This document shows positions 1-12,000 of a DNA stretch of 64,000 nt, piece after piece. Location: NCBI GenBank assembly GCA_023053575.1, contig JAKZAP010000021.1:317501-381500 (forward strand). Reading direction: 5' to 3'. The notes below the pieces were generated by a model, which saw only the letters and a program-made list of their open reading frames with translations, made no database searches and had not been told where the DNA came from. This DNA is from Branchinecta lynchi (Eukaryota > Arthropoda > Branchiopoda > Anostraca > Branchinectidae). Position 1 is the stretch's first letter; each line of letters starts with the position of its first letter. The position numbers were made by a program, and so were the translations under genes.

Positions 1-72
1 TCTAAAATTGGCCCTTCTTTTAGGAATGAAATTGCAAGAATAACTTCTTTTCATTCCCAACCATGTCTGAAT

Positions 73-520
73 TTAAAGTTTAAGTGAAAAGCCAACTTAT
101 TTCTGTTTCATTTAACTGAATAAAATGAATTATTTGGATTACACAAAGGAATTTTTCTATTTCCCACTATCTGCTCTAGTTATGACGTTCAGAATATCTG
201 CGGGCGTCCCCACAACGTAATTCTACTATGGCGCGGGAAATTTTAATCTGAACACAAACGCGGCTTTAAAAGTGGGTAGTGGTGAGATTGGTGATTGCTT
301 GGTGCCTGAACAGAAAAAAATCATAAATAGGCATAAAACAAAAATACAAGCGCATAAAGGTAGCACAAATCATACGGAAATTCCACTACTGAAAATCGAT
401 TATTCGTGAATAGCAGAACAACGAAGTAACGCATTTTCAGCGGGTCTTCAAGTCAATTTTAGTGAATAAGTGATGGGTAACTAGATTGTCCTATCCCAGC
501 CCTTTTCGGTTAAACTTTAA
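73..520. mobile_element. TTAA-flanked MITE, family A, copy 1
   Basis: A non-coding element of about 440 bp lies at 77-516 between TTAA tetranucleotides at 73-76 and 517-520. The ends are inverted repeats: AGTTTAAGTGAAAAG on the left and the complement of CTTTTCGGTTAAACT on the right. Copies at 42222-42658, 56734-57168 and 59751-59964 share both ends and most of the interior. TTAA target duplication with short inverted repeats is typical of piggyBac-like and some Kolobok or Sola3 MITEs; I cannot choose among these without a transposase. The right flank is LINE-derived sequence, so this copy probably landed in a LINE relic. Confidence 0.85.
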
Positions 521-1203
521 AGCTTCGGCTTGTATCTGTGAAATGATATTGGCCGCTGCAATACTTTGTCCTTTCCCAAATATTTCAATAAAAAACAGAT
601 CATCGACGTATTTCCATCTTTCTGGTCGATCAGAAGCTGTACTGTTAATCATTACAAGGAAAAGTAGCGGACCTAAAACTGTTCCATATGGCACACCACA
701 AAAAAATGGCTGCAGATACAACAAATTATTATTATATTTCAGAATCTGGGACCTATCACTAAAAAATCCTACAATAATTTTTACAATATTGGGATTAACA
801 CCGAGTTCATCAAAAGTTTAGCAATTAGAATATTATGGTTTATCAGTCAAAACCTTTATTAAAGTCAATCGCTATTAAATTAACAGATTTATCATATAAT
901 GGCTAGAAAATCCTACAATAATTTTTACAATATTGGGATTAACACCGAGTTCATCAAAAGTTTAGCAATTAGAATATTATGGTTTATCAGTCAAAACCTT
1001 TATTAAAGTCAATCGCGATTAAATTAACAGATTTATCATATAATGGCTGGTTGATGTTTTGGGCGATTTCCAAACTGGTTTGGATCCAGAAGCCGAAAAA
1101 TTTCTTTTTTGAACCATTCAGCCACAATATCACCATAGACTTTACACGGAAAATTGGGGTTAAATAAAAGGGGCAAACTCCGTCAAAATCTAATTTTTGC
1201 ATC
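521..1203 (-). pseudogene. Reverse-transcriptase relic of a LINE
   Basis: Minus-strand reading between about 724 and 521 gives CGVPYGTVLGPLLFLVMIN followed by a YVDDL motif, the PQG...GP and YADD blocks of a non-LTR reverse transcriptase. A second stretch at 987-1202 holds AIDFNKGFD, the FDxxDxxKAFD region, in another frame. The two pieces are separated by a tandem duplication and stops, so this is a dead fragment. It resembles the RT of the LINE at 25.5-28.2 kb in the same motifs but is clearly diverged from it. Confidence 0.7.
761..1050. repeat. Tandem duplication, period 144 bp
   Basis: The sequence beginning AAATCCTACAATAATTTTTA at 764 recurs at 908 and the two copies match almost base for base for about 140 bp. 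It lies inside the LINE relic, so it is a local duplication of dead retrotransposon sequence, or an assembly duplication. Confidence 0.9.
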
Positions 1204-1445
1204 TTTTTGGGGTAGGCCTATCGGTGTTACATAGCCAACTTTCCAACTACAGTAGAGATATGCTTATGTGAGCGTTTGTTGACATTGGACTTAGCCATTT
1301 TTATGCACTTGCTGTGTCCGAAGCTAGCTACCAGTTAGGCGAAATAGGTAACTAACGGCATCTGAAACATCTGAATATGTACTTTGGATATTCATTCTAC
1401 CATTTAGCCCAAAACTGCACTGTTCACAGTAAAGTAACTGTCTAG

Positions 1446-1784
1446 CAGAGGCGTTACTAGCCAAAATGTTTGGGGGGGGGGGGGGCATTTACCGACTGGC
1501 TGGTAATTTTTACTGACTTTTTCTGCAGAAAAACAGACTGTTTTCAGCAACAAAATTACATTTCTGAAAAATATCGACTGATCGAAAAAATCGACTGACT
1601 TCACCGATTTTCAGAAAAACCGACTATTTTCACAATTTTCAGAAAACCCGACTGTTTTCATGAAAAAAATCAACCGTTTTGACGAAAAATCGCGGCGCTT
1701 TGCGCCCACTCGGTTATTTTTTTTTACAAACTGGCCAACAGCAATGGAGGGGGGGGGGCTTCCCCCCCAGTCGTGACGCCCCTG
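1446..1784 (+). mobile_element. Non-autonomous hAT element, family E, copy 1
   Basis: The left end is CAGAGGCGTTACTAGCC and the right end is GTGACGCCCCTG, an inverted pair with the CAGRGGYG signature common in hAT elements. Eight-base flanks are CTGTCTAG at 1438-1445 and CTGTTCAG at 1785-1792 (6 of 8 identical), consistent with an old 8-bp target duplication. G and C homopolymers lie just inside both ends. The interior repeats the words ACCGACTG, TCGACTG and GAAAAA. No protein is encoded. The same motif is amplified beside the hAT transposase gene at 17.4-24 kb. Confidence 0.8.
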
Positions 1785-1904
1785 CTGTTCAGATAAACAT
1801 ACCTCTACTGTAGCTGGGTACTCTGAAGTCGAAGAAATAGCACTGAAAATATTTGAGTTGTGTTTTATTTGAAGTTGATAGTAGCCTACAGTGGGAGCGG
1901 ACGG

Positions 1905-2115
1905 CGAACTGTAAATAGTCGTTTTATTACTGGCGGACTACGTCTGAAGGTACGCTGAACAGTTCCCTGCCTCACCCAGCGTACAAACTAGCGGGTACGC
2001 TGGCACTCAGCGGATGGCCAGCAGGCAAATAAAACGACCTTGGTCACCCCGCACCTTCCCAGCGTACGGCCCGCTGGCGAATGAAACGACAACGAACAGT
2101 CCACCGTACTATGAG
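1905..2115. repeat. Imperfect inverted repeat, possible small MITE
   Basis: A stretch around GTCGTTTTATT (1919-1929) with the words CTGGCGGAC and ACGCTG is mirrored around 2040-2110 by CGTACGGCCCGCTGGCG and ATGAAACGAC. The arms are diverged and I found no second copy in the window. Confidence 0.4.
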
Positions 2116-2740
2116 CTTCAAATAAAACGCAACTCTGGTGTCACACTACTACATTTTAATCGTTTCAATTTGACTAGAACCTCACTTTCTGTAATTTTCG
2201 GTGATTCATCTGCAGGAACCTGATCGCGAGTATTTAATTTTGGTAGGGACTGTAAAATGTTGCAAGGTGGATTTTTAGGTCCTTATATCAATGTGGATAT
2301 CACTTTTATCTGAGTCAAAATTTAAGAGTGATTCAGGTTTACCACAAATGTTTTCGCTTACTTATGCCAACGACCCAGTTTCGTCGCAAAAATTTGATTC
2401 ATTTCAATTCAGTTTATTATCAAAACCGATACAACACTCATTATATACAAAATATAATTCTACACTAGTACGGATATAACGAAGACTTATCGAACATAAC
2501 ACAAGCTACTGCTTTTGATGCAGGAGATGGCAGGAGCTAAGATCCATTGCCCTTGTATCAATGACTCATTTAAAAAAGAACTGTAGCTTGACCCCTTAAT
2601 GCCCAACAGCGACGACATAAGTAAACAAGTGACGAGGAAGTAACACACGGGAACTACAGGAGACTGAAGTGCTACAGGATGTCTCTGGAACGTTTCTAAT
2701 GCCCCGAATCCTACTTTTATGCAAAAAATTTACGCCTTAC

Positions 2741-3002
2741 CTTGTATCCCAGACTATGTGGCACAACAAATGTCACAGTCTGTCCTTTCACTTCAGCCTG
2801 GTAGTAAATACCCTTAATGCTGACGAACATCTTCCGCAGTCCTCTGGATTCGATAACATAGTGCAAAAACTCTGTGGTAAGTCTCCTGCACATTGAGGTA
2901 AGCTGAACTGGGGCGCCCTTACTTTTTGGGAGGCTAGCGTACAAAAAGCAAAGGGAGAGACAATCGTCCATATCTCTAATAGCGTCAAGGAATGTGGGAT
3001 AC
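2741..3002 (-). CDS. PES1: PES1 exon 4
   Basis: The exon starts after a TTTTGCAG acceptor with the last base of an Arg codon, continues [19 protein letters not shown] and ends GYK before a GTAAGG donor. It encodes the part of the Pescadillo domain with [16 protein letters not shown] and [15 protein letters not shown]. It is 262 nt long and ends in phase 0. Confidence 0.92.
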
Positions 3003-6000
3003 CTGCAAAATTAAAACTCAGATATTTCGACGTTTAGAGATAATGGTTGTAAAAGCTAGTTAGTTTCTGTCTTACCATCTTTTCCCCTTCTCTCGAAGGA
3101 CCTGTCGTACCTCTAATAATAAATGGCTATACTTCCGCTGGGTCTAGGCAAAACACCCCCAGACATACCCCCCCCCCTCCCACACATACAAAAAAACACA
3201 GGCAAAAAACAGCCCGGTACCAACCCACTCCCCCCCCCCCCCCTCGAATGCAAATCTACAGGAAATACAGAAAATTTTGTTGAAAATTACAGTTTGGACC
3301 GCGAGCACTTAAAGCACAACTTTTACTATAAAAAATTATCTTTTCCCTATAAAATGGATCAGAAAAAAGTTTTCGAAAATACCATTACTTTCCCCATGAA
3401 CTAGCAATTCTCTTGTTAGCGCTTGTCGATTATATCCAGCCTTCCTGCTCTCCGACGCGGCGGCTGGGCGCAAAAGATTTGAAAACTAAACGTGCCTTGG
3501 TTAAAAAGTGGGAAAACTGTAAGCATATAAAATAAGTAATAAACAAAAGATTATCACATCCTTAAGTGTGAAAAGAGTTGTCAGCGGACAATGAAGATTC
3601 CGGCAAACTTTTCGTTGGGTAACGAGAAAACTCGGCAAGGCTGGAAAAGCACTAAAAATTCGTAGTTACGAAACGAAACAATGGAGAAAGGTGGGGATTT
3701 TAGAAGCTTATAATTCCATATGGGAGCTAAGTACATTATAAAAGGCAGAATAAGCAAGAGGGGTCCTTTAAGGATTTTCCCTAGACAGGCGAGTAAAATG
3801 TAAACGCCTGACAGCGGCTCGCTGGCCGCTCGCCTCTATATGTACTTTACATAAGAATATATTTTATTTGATTTGCACTGTGTGGGGGTTGAGTCGGGGG
3901 GGACGGGGTGTCCCTTTTTTTTCGCCAGGGGTTTTTGGCACCAGGAGGCGTTTCGCCGTGGGAGTTTTAGTGTTTTTCACCGGGGGCTGGGGTGGCGGGA
4001 AGGTTACGTCCCGAGGGGGGGGGGGCTTATCCGGAACTCCGGTTATACTTCTATCCGTTCTTATACTCGAGATTCTGCATAGTTGTATTTTTATACCCCC
4101 AATCGGCATTTTTTTGTCTAGCCATTTTGATCACTAAACGATACGAAAATAGCATTAATTGATTTTGACGCTTGCCGTGTTTTTCTTTTCACGAGATGAG
4201 AGTGGCTCAGGATCCTTGTTTTCTAGTAGCTTATTGGTCATGAGGCCGGTGGCGTAAAGTTTGACGCGTCTGAAATCTAAGGCAAGGGGTCTGGAGAGAT
4301 GCTAACACAGCCAAAGCCTTGTGAAATTTACCGTAACGAGAGCTAAGTTGTAAAATAGTCAGATATCTTAGGACAGAAACGACAATTGCCGAATTCGNNN
4401 NNNNNNNNNNNNNNNNNNNNNNNNNNNNNNNNNNNNNNNNNNNNNNNNNNNNNNNNNNNNNNNNNNNNNNNNNNNNNNNNNNNNNNNNNNNNNNNNNCAC
4501 AAGTGGATTAGACGACCTGAGAATCCTATTCTGCAGAGAAAGAATGTTTCTCCTCTTTAGTTCAGGAACAGAAGGACGTCCCGCCACCACAAACATACCA
4601 GAAGCACTGCAGTTTCTAGGCAGACGATGCAGCCACCTGAAAGCATTGTTATACAGAACCCGAAAAGACCTGTCAGTTTCCCCAGAGATGTTGGTCACAA
4701 GGGCCAGGCAGTAAATTAGAGTGCAGTAGGCCCTGAAAAGAAAAGATTTTATGTCCTCTTCACATGAAGAGAATTTTCTAATCAGTATATTTGCACGGAC
4801 ACACAGCGACCTCGAAACGGCTGTTACGTGCTCCTCGTCAGTCAGTTTAGACGTCAGGTGGAACCCAAGGTATTTAAATGACGTCACAAACTCGAGTCAC
4901 TAAACGATACGAAAATAGCATTAATTGATTTTGACGCTTGCCGTGTTTTTCTTTTCACGAGATGAGAGTGGCTCAGGATCCTTGTTTTCTAGTAGCTTAT
5001 TGGTCAGGAGGCCGGTGGCGTAAAGTTTGACGCGTCTGAAATCTAAGGCAAGGGGTCTGGAGAGATGCTAACACAGCCAAAGCCTTGTGAAATTTACCGT
5101 AACGAGAGCTAAGTTGTAAAATAGTCAGTTATCTTAGGACAGAAACGGCAATTGCCGAATTCGCGGTTCCGAAATTCCTCAAAAAGAAATACTTACATCC
5201 ACTTAAATCACATGAGCCAAACTTCTTTCCCACAAAAGCTAGGCTCTGGTCTTGTGGCTGGTGATTATTAAAGTGAGATGGCTTGTTCAGATGCCACGGT
5301 CAGCTACTACGATTGGACCGTCACCATCTGAATATCAGATACCATGGTAACCGGAGAGATACCGGTAAATGCGAGAATGTATACCATGGTATCTGCAAAA
5401 ACGTAGCTCATGAGACATATGTCTTAGCAGAATAAGGACTGTTACCTTTCTTTTACTAAGTGATCAAGCTTGAAAACTGGTCTGTTGTCTTCGATTCGAG
5501 CTGCTGCTTCTTTGTCTTTCTTTTCAAGCGCGTGCTCAAGTTTTCTGATGAAGATCTATACAGAAAAAAAAGCAGGTCAGTGTATAATCTTATCAGTACC
5601 CCTAGAACAAAAATAGAAAATGACAACCCAAATGAAACTTAAGTGTTTTTTTTCCGACAACTTGCAGTCGAAAATGCCTATCTTCCAGTCAAACTGCAAA
5701 CACTGGTCCAATCTCCCGTTCTATAGCTGGGTTGTCTGCGGTTAATCTTACAAACAAGAGCTGAAAGCTCAAATGGCACTTGTCGGAACAGTTTGCATGT
5801 TTTTCAGTTTGTCCCCCTTCAGCCCCCCCCCCCCCCCCCCAGTGATCAGACCCACTCCAGAATTGAAACTGAACATTTGAGACACTCGCTCTTGAAACTT
5901 GTCAAGTTTCATGCACGTCTGATCACCCGTTACTAAGCTATGAATATCACCAGATTCCGGATTCCCCATCCCTCTACTCTCCCCACGATGGTCGGATCGG

Positions 6001-9000
6001 GTAAGGGACTATTTTCAGGTCAATATGTTAGAGTCCCTAATAGGACGGCCAAGTTTCTTGGTCCTAGCACATCTGGATGCACCCTAGCTCGAGATCATCG
6101 GAATTCCGGAAAACCCCCTCCAACTTCCCCCACCGTGACACGATCCGGTCCTGTTTTGCCAGGAATGTATCTAGAGTTTACGCTTGTTCTTCAGACCAAG
6201 TCCCAACTCCGATCCCTCAACTTTAGGCGATTCACGTGATTTTCGGTGCCCCCTCCAGCTCCCCCCCCACCAGTGACCAGAACCGGTCCAGACTTGAAAC
6301 TGAACATCCGAGACACCTGCTCTTAATACTTACCATGTTTCATGAACCCGTTCCAAAGTTGTGAATGTCACTAGATTCCGGATTTCCCGCCTCGCTACTC
6401 CCCCACGATGATCGGATCGGGGAAGGGACTATTCTCAAGTCAGTAATGTAGAGTCCCTAAAATGCCTACCAAGTTTCATGGTCCTAGCACATCTGGAAGT
6501 ACCCTAACTCGAGATCACCGGAATTCTGGTAAACCACCGTCCAACTCCCCCCACTGTAACATGATACAGTCATGTTTTGTCATTAATGTATCTAGGGTTT
6601 AAGCTTGTTCTTCCCGCCCCGTTCCCTCGAATTTGAGCCTTTCAGAAGATTTCCGGTGTCCCTTTCCATCCCCCCCCCCCAATAACCGTCTCCGGTCCGA
6701 ATTTGAAAAGGAACATCTGAGGCAATTGTTCTTGATACTTGGCAAGTTTTAATGCACGTCCGATTACCCCTTCCAAAATTATGCATGTTACTAATTTCCG
6801 GATTCCCCATCCCTCCACTCTCCCTACGATGGTTGGATCGGGGAAACGACTATTCTCAAGGCAGTCTGTTCGGATCCCTGGTATGCCGAACAAATTTCAT
6901 CGTCCTAGTACCGAACTCACGGGATCACCGAATTCCGCCCCTCCCCAACTCCCCCCACAGTGCCCGAATCCGGTCCGGTTATGTCAATGATGTATCTAGG
7001 ACTTGCGCTTGTTCTTCCCACCAAGTTTCGTCCCGATCCCTCCACTCTAAGCGTTCACAAGATTTGCGGCTCCCCCCCCCCCCCGAAGTTACCGAATCCG
7101 GTCCGAATTTTAAGTGGGTCGTCTGAAGCACGAGATCTTTCCAAATATCAAATTTCATTAAGATCCGTTCACCCGTTCAAAAGTTACAAATACCTCAAGA
7201 TTCCGGATTCCCCCTCCCTCTACGATGCTCGGATCGGGAAAATGTTTATTTCCAACTCAATCATTTGGGGTTCCTGATACGCCTGCCAAGTTTCATCGTC
7301 TTAGCTTATGTGGAAGTGCCCGAACTAGCAAAACCCGGACCGACCGACCGACGGACGGACAGAAATTGCGATCGCTATATGGCACTTGGCCGAAGGGCAA
7401 GTGCAATAAAAACACACCTGGTTTCCATGAATGAATGAATGTATTCCCAAAAAAAAAATTTGGGCCATAGCGGGACAAAAATATAAAAACAAATAAGCAC
7501 TTTCCGCAATTTTATACCTAAGTTATAAAATAAATCAAAATCAATCAGCGTTAAGTATAGACTACGCCAAATGGGGTTTGAGCCAACTGCTTGTGCAACC
7601 TGGCCCACTACAAACAATAATTTATCCGAGCTGCGAATTCCACAAAGGAAGCCAAGTAGAGTAAAACAGAAGAAAAAAAAACAACAAAGAATACCAAAAT
7701 TAACCTTAGCCTACTAATACACTAAAACATGACCATGACAGTAGGGCGGAAATAGGTTGATCGGAAGGAAACGGAAGATAGGTTGATTGAAATAGGACTG
7801 TTCCATGTAGGCCTACAGTAGCAGTAACTTTAGAGAAATATCCAAGTCGCCAAAATTCCTAACAATATGTCTGTTCCTATACCAACTGAACCAGATAGTA
7901 AGCCTAAATACCTGTTTACTGGCTTTTGCAGAAGCCCCCAGTATTTCATTGTGCTGGGGTGCCCAGACATTTAGCACTGAGCATGATTGTTGCCCGGACT
8001 CGCCGCAAATTGCTTGCCAACCTTAGTGTATTAATGAATGAACTGTCTAAGATTGGATTGAATATCTTTTTTACTTATAATAGAGATCGTCACTATCATA
8101 ATACAAGAAATGCGGATAATTTAAATCACGAGTTTAGAAGCACAACTCGGGCATCTTTTGTAATTCGCCATTATGGTCCTTATGTTTGGAATATATTGCC
8201 CGAGTGTGTGAAAAATGCGCCTAGTCTTCCTGCTTTCAAGTAACGAGCAAAGTTCCTTATGTCTCGGGAATGAAACTGATGTGACACCCGATCCAGGTTG
8301 TCCATTCTATTCAAGGTATTGTTCTCCGATTTTCTTTATTTGTTGTTGTCTCATCTTCTTGTCTTTTCATATTTATGATTCATTAGTTGATGATATTTAT
8401 GATTCATTAGTTGATTTTTAGTGTATGAGTAGCTCGGTATGAATGTAGTGAATAACTATAAATGAATAACCTCGCTTGCCCTTGCAAGCTTCATTGCCTT
8501 TTTTGGCAGGCGAAAGGCAAATAGTGTCTGTTTTTTTTAATAAACGTATCTCTACTCTACTCATCTCTACTCAGGAAATCCGTCAAAAAGTGAGTTTATT
8601 TGTGTTAATACCCCTTGTACGATCGCAATGTTCTTTGTACGCTTTACAACGCTTACTGCGCCCCTGTGCTTCTACTTTTATTCGGCATGGCTTATCTGTT
8701 TCGTAAGCTTTATTGGAAATAAATTCATTCATTCATTCATTCATCGTCAGACTCTACGAGTGGCATATTTCAGAAAATGTAAATTCCTCCTCCGGCTCCA
8801 TAGATGGCACCGAAGCAAGAAAGTTACTGCTCGATTCGGTCTAACAGACGTGCCCCCTTGGACTCGGACTTCGACTGAGGACCTTTGTAAAAAGACTATC
8901 GACCTGATTCACGTTTACGACCCTCTGCTGCCCTTTTTCCTTACTGATGCTGGTTACTAGTTCACGTTATTTTGACAGTTTAATTTTTCGTTTTTTATCC

Positions 9001-12000
9001 TTTTTTTGTTTACCTATGATACTCTGTACTTTGTGTTTCTACACTTTTACAGGTAATAAAGTTCATTCATTCATTCATACCAAAATTTTTAGAATCTGCT
9101 ACTGTTAAGGGTAACTTATTTTCTAATGTTAACCTTATATCATTATCAAAACTCTTGCAAATCCTGCTACATTTTCACCAGTAACCAATGCCAATGGTAA
9201 AAATGGTAATATACAGGGGATTTGCTGGATATGGATTTCATTTCCAAACTCGAAGTTCTTAATGTGCCCCTTTTTTTTATTTAGCAGCTCTGTCCAGGTC
9301 ATGATCACTGAATTATCCAAGGGCAGTATACACCAGCAACAGTTCTGCATGGAATAAGCAGATACCGTAGGGTCCTTCCTTCTTCTTTCAATATTTCGTA
9401 GACGTACCTTGAGGTACTTAGTTATTACGTGTTATTTTGCAACCGACATCGACTGGAAGCTGAAATGGGATGCCGCTGATACCAATATCAACATTTGAAG
9501 TTCGCCACAGTCCACACACAAAAAATCATACATACCAACAAACCAGAGTCAACTACACAACGAATCCTACAGGATGAATCCTTATTTTGCTTCAAGCTGC
9601 AATTAAGGTAATTTGCGATAAAGCTACAACCTCAAAAAGAACAGTAGCTTACTTACTTTCATTTCTCTGAACTTCCAAATGAGTGGTTCGTGCATCAAGA
9701 ATCTGATGTCCTTGATGTAGTACATAGTCTTTATGCCATGCTGTCCTTTCTGTGCTCGCACTCTGTTCCTGGGTTCTCGTGGGTATATTCCTTTCAGGAT
9801 ACATAGCTTTCGGAAATCATTCAATGTGATCTGCAGTTTTTTCAGTGCTTTTGTGCGGGAGATGAATCTTGCTGCCTCTCCTTTGGAGTACTGTAAAAGA
9901 AATGTATAAATAAAAATGCAGAAATGTATAAAGAAATTAAATATTCATATTAGTTGGGTTAATTTGTTACATGGGAACAGGAGTAACAAATAAACTGCAC
10001 TACAAGACAGGAAATAATACAAGTACCTACTACTAGTATTGTAGTAGGAGATCTTCTGGACTAACAGAATTTGTGTTTTTTGTCACCATCTGCAAGACTC
10101 ATAAATGGGGAAATTGAAAATATATTTTTGCTCAAAAGTATTTTATATACTTCAAGGAATTCACTTATAAGCAAAACCCTTGAGACAAAAAGGATCACAT
10201 GCCATTAGGTATCATGAATGTGTATCGTTTGGCCAAAGGTATTGTTATCACTTTTCGGTTATGATCCACACTTCAAGGATGCTAGAAATTAATTTTCAAC
10301 AAAATTCTTGTAGCACAAATGATCATGGGCCCTTAGGGATCACAAGATGTATTGCTTGGTCAAAAGTTTTTGTTTTCAGTTTGTGGTTAAAATACGCATT
10401 TTCAGGAGCTAGAAATTCATTTGTAAGCAAAACCTTTGAGGCAAAAATTGTCACAGGCTCACGAGTATCATTAAAATGTATGTTTGGCATAAAACTATTT
10501 TTGTACTTTGTGGTTAAGATGAGTAGCCTACTTTAAGGAACAGTCAAATCCGGAAAGTGACAATTTCTAAGCCAATCTTGTCCAGTCTCTAATGTTCTAG
10601 CCAAGTTTCCCCGGCCTAGGACATCTGGAGTACAAAAACTAAGTAACACCAGAATCCCAGCCCCCTCCCTCCAACTCCACCCACAGTGCCCAGATACAAT
10701 CCGGTTCTGTAAATGATTTATCTAGAGCATTTGTTTGTTCTTCCCACCAAGTTCCATCATGATCTCTCCAGTGTAATTTCTATTCAATTATTAAATTTCA
10801 TTGGAATCCCCCATCTATCCTCTCCTCCCACGGTGACCAGATCGAGAAATTTACTATTTCCAAGTCAGTTTGATTGGGTCATCAATATGCCTGCCAAAGT
10901 TTCATCTTGAAAATAACCAGAACCACCATCTCTGGAATTCTGGGAAACCCAAACCCAAAAGTGTCCAAATCCAGTCCAGTTGTGTAAACGATTTATCTAG
11001 AGCAGATATATATCTTGAAACCCAAGCTGACTTTGAAAAATAAATTCAAAGAATGCACGAAATGGATACGTCAGCTACAATGCTTTAGCAGCCATATTTC
11101 TACCCTTCTTGGCAAGGGTGCTTGTCAGGCTTTCGATCTTCAGGCTCATTGTCGGGAAAGGAACAACCCTGCAATAAATAACTGAAGCTTCTAACGACTA
11201 TAAATATCTTATTCAGAGAACTTACATGTAAATACCACTATAGGGCAAAACTAGTCCTGAGATTTAATTTTTTGACACTGCAGCTGTTTTTTGCACATGA
11301 TTGGGGCGGTAATCTGAAAGTTATTTTTCTGTATTCTGATCAAATTAGGTCTTATCGTTAATAACGGACTGAAAGCTTGGACTTTATTCCATTAATAACC
11401 CCGGTCCACGTTTCTGGTAGGCAGAGGCGTTACTAGCTAAAATTTATTCAAACAATGTTTACAACGGATGCGTCACCTACGATTCTTCATCAGCTATACT
11501 TTGGCCCTTCTTGGCAAGGGTCCTCGGCAGGCTGTCAATCATCTGAGTCAACTTTGGGGAAGGAAACAAACCTGTAATAAATAACTGAAGCTTCTACCGA
11601 CTATAAATATCTTATTAGGGTAAATTACTTTCAAATACCACTGTAATGAAAAAACTAGTCATGAGATTCAATTTTTGACATAGACGCTGTTAAGGCTGCA
11701 CGATTGGGGTGATGACAGGAAAGGTTTTTTTCTGCATTCTGATCAACATCGGTTTTATTATTAATAAAAGACTGAAAACTTAACTATTATTTCATTAATA
11801 ACCTCGTTCCATGTTTCTATTATGGAGTACTCGTCTGTATCTATTACTTTTAATAACTACTGCACAGAAAAACTAGTGCTGAGATTTAATTTTTTAAACA
11901 GCTGCTGTTTTTGCTGCAGAACTGGGGCGACGGCAGGAAACATTTTTGTCTGCATTTTGATCGACTTCGGTTTTGTTGTTAATAAGGGACTGAGGCTTAA

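Noticed and set aside
6739..7126. Long proline/serine-rich open frames (also 46111-46988) as genes
   Set aside because: They run through C-rich monomers of family C and similar frames appear in every copy without conserved starts or stops.
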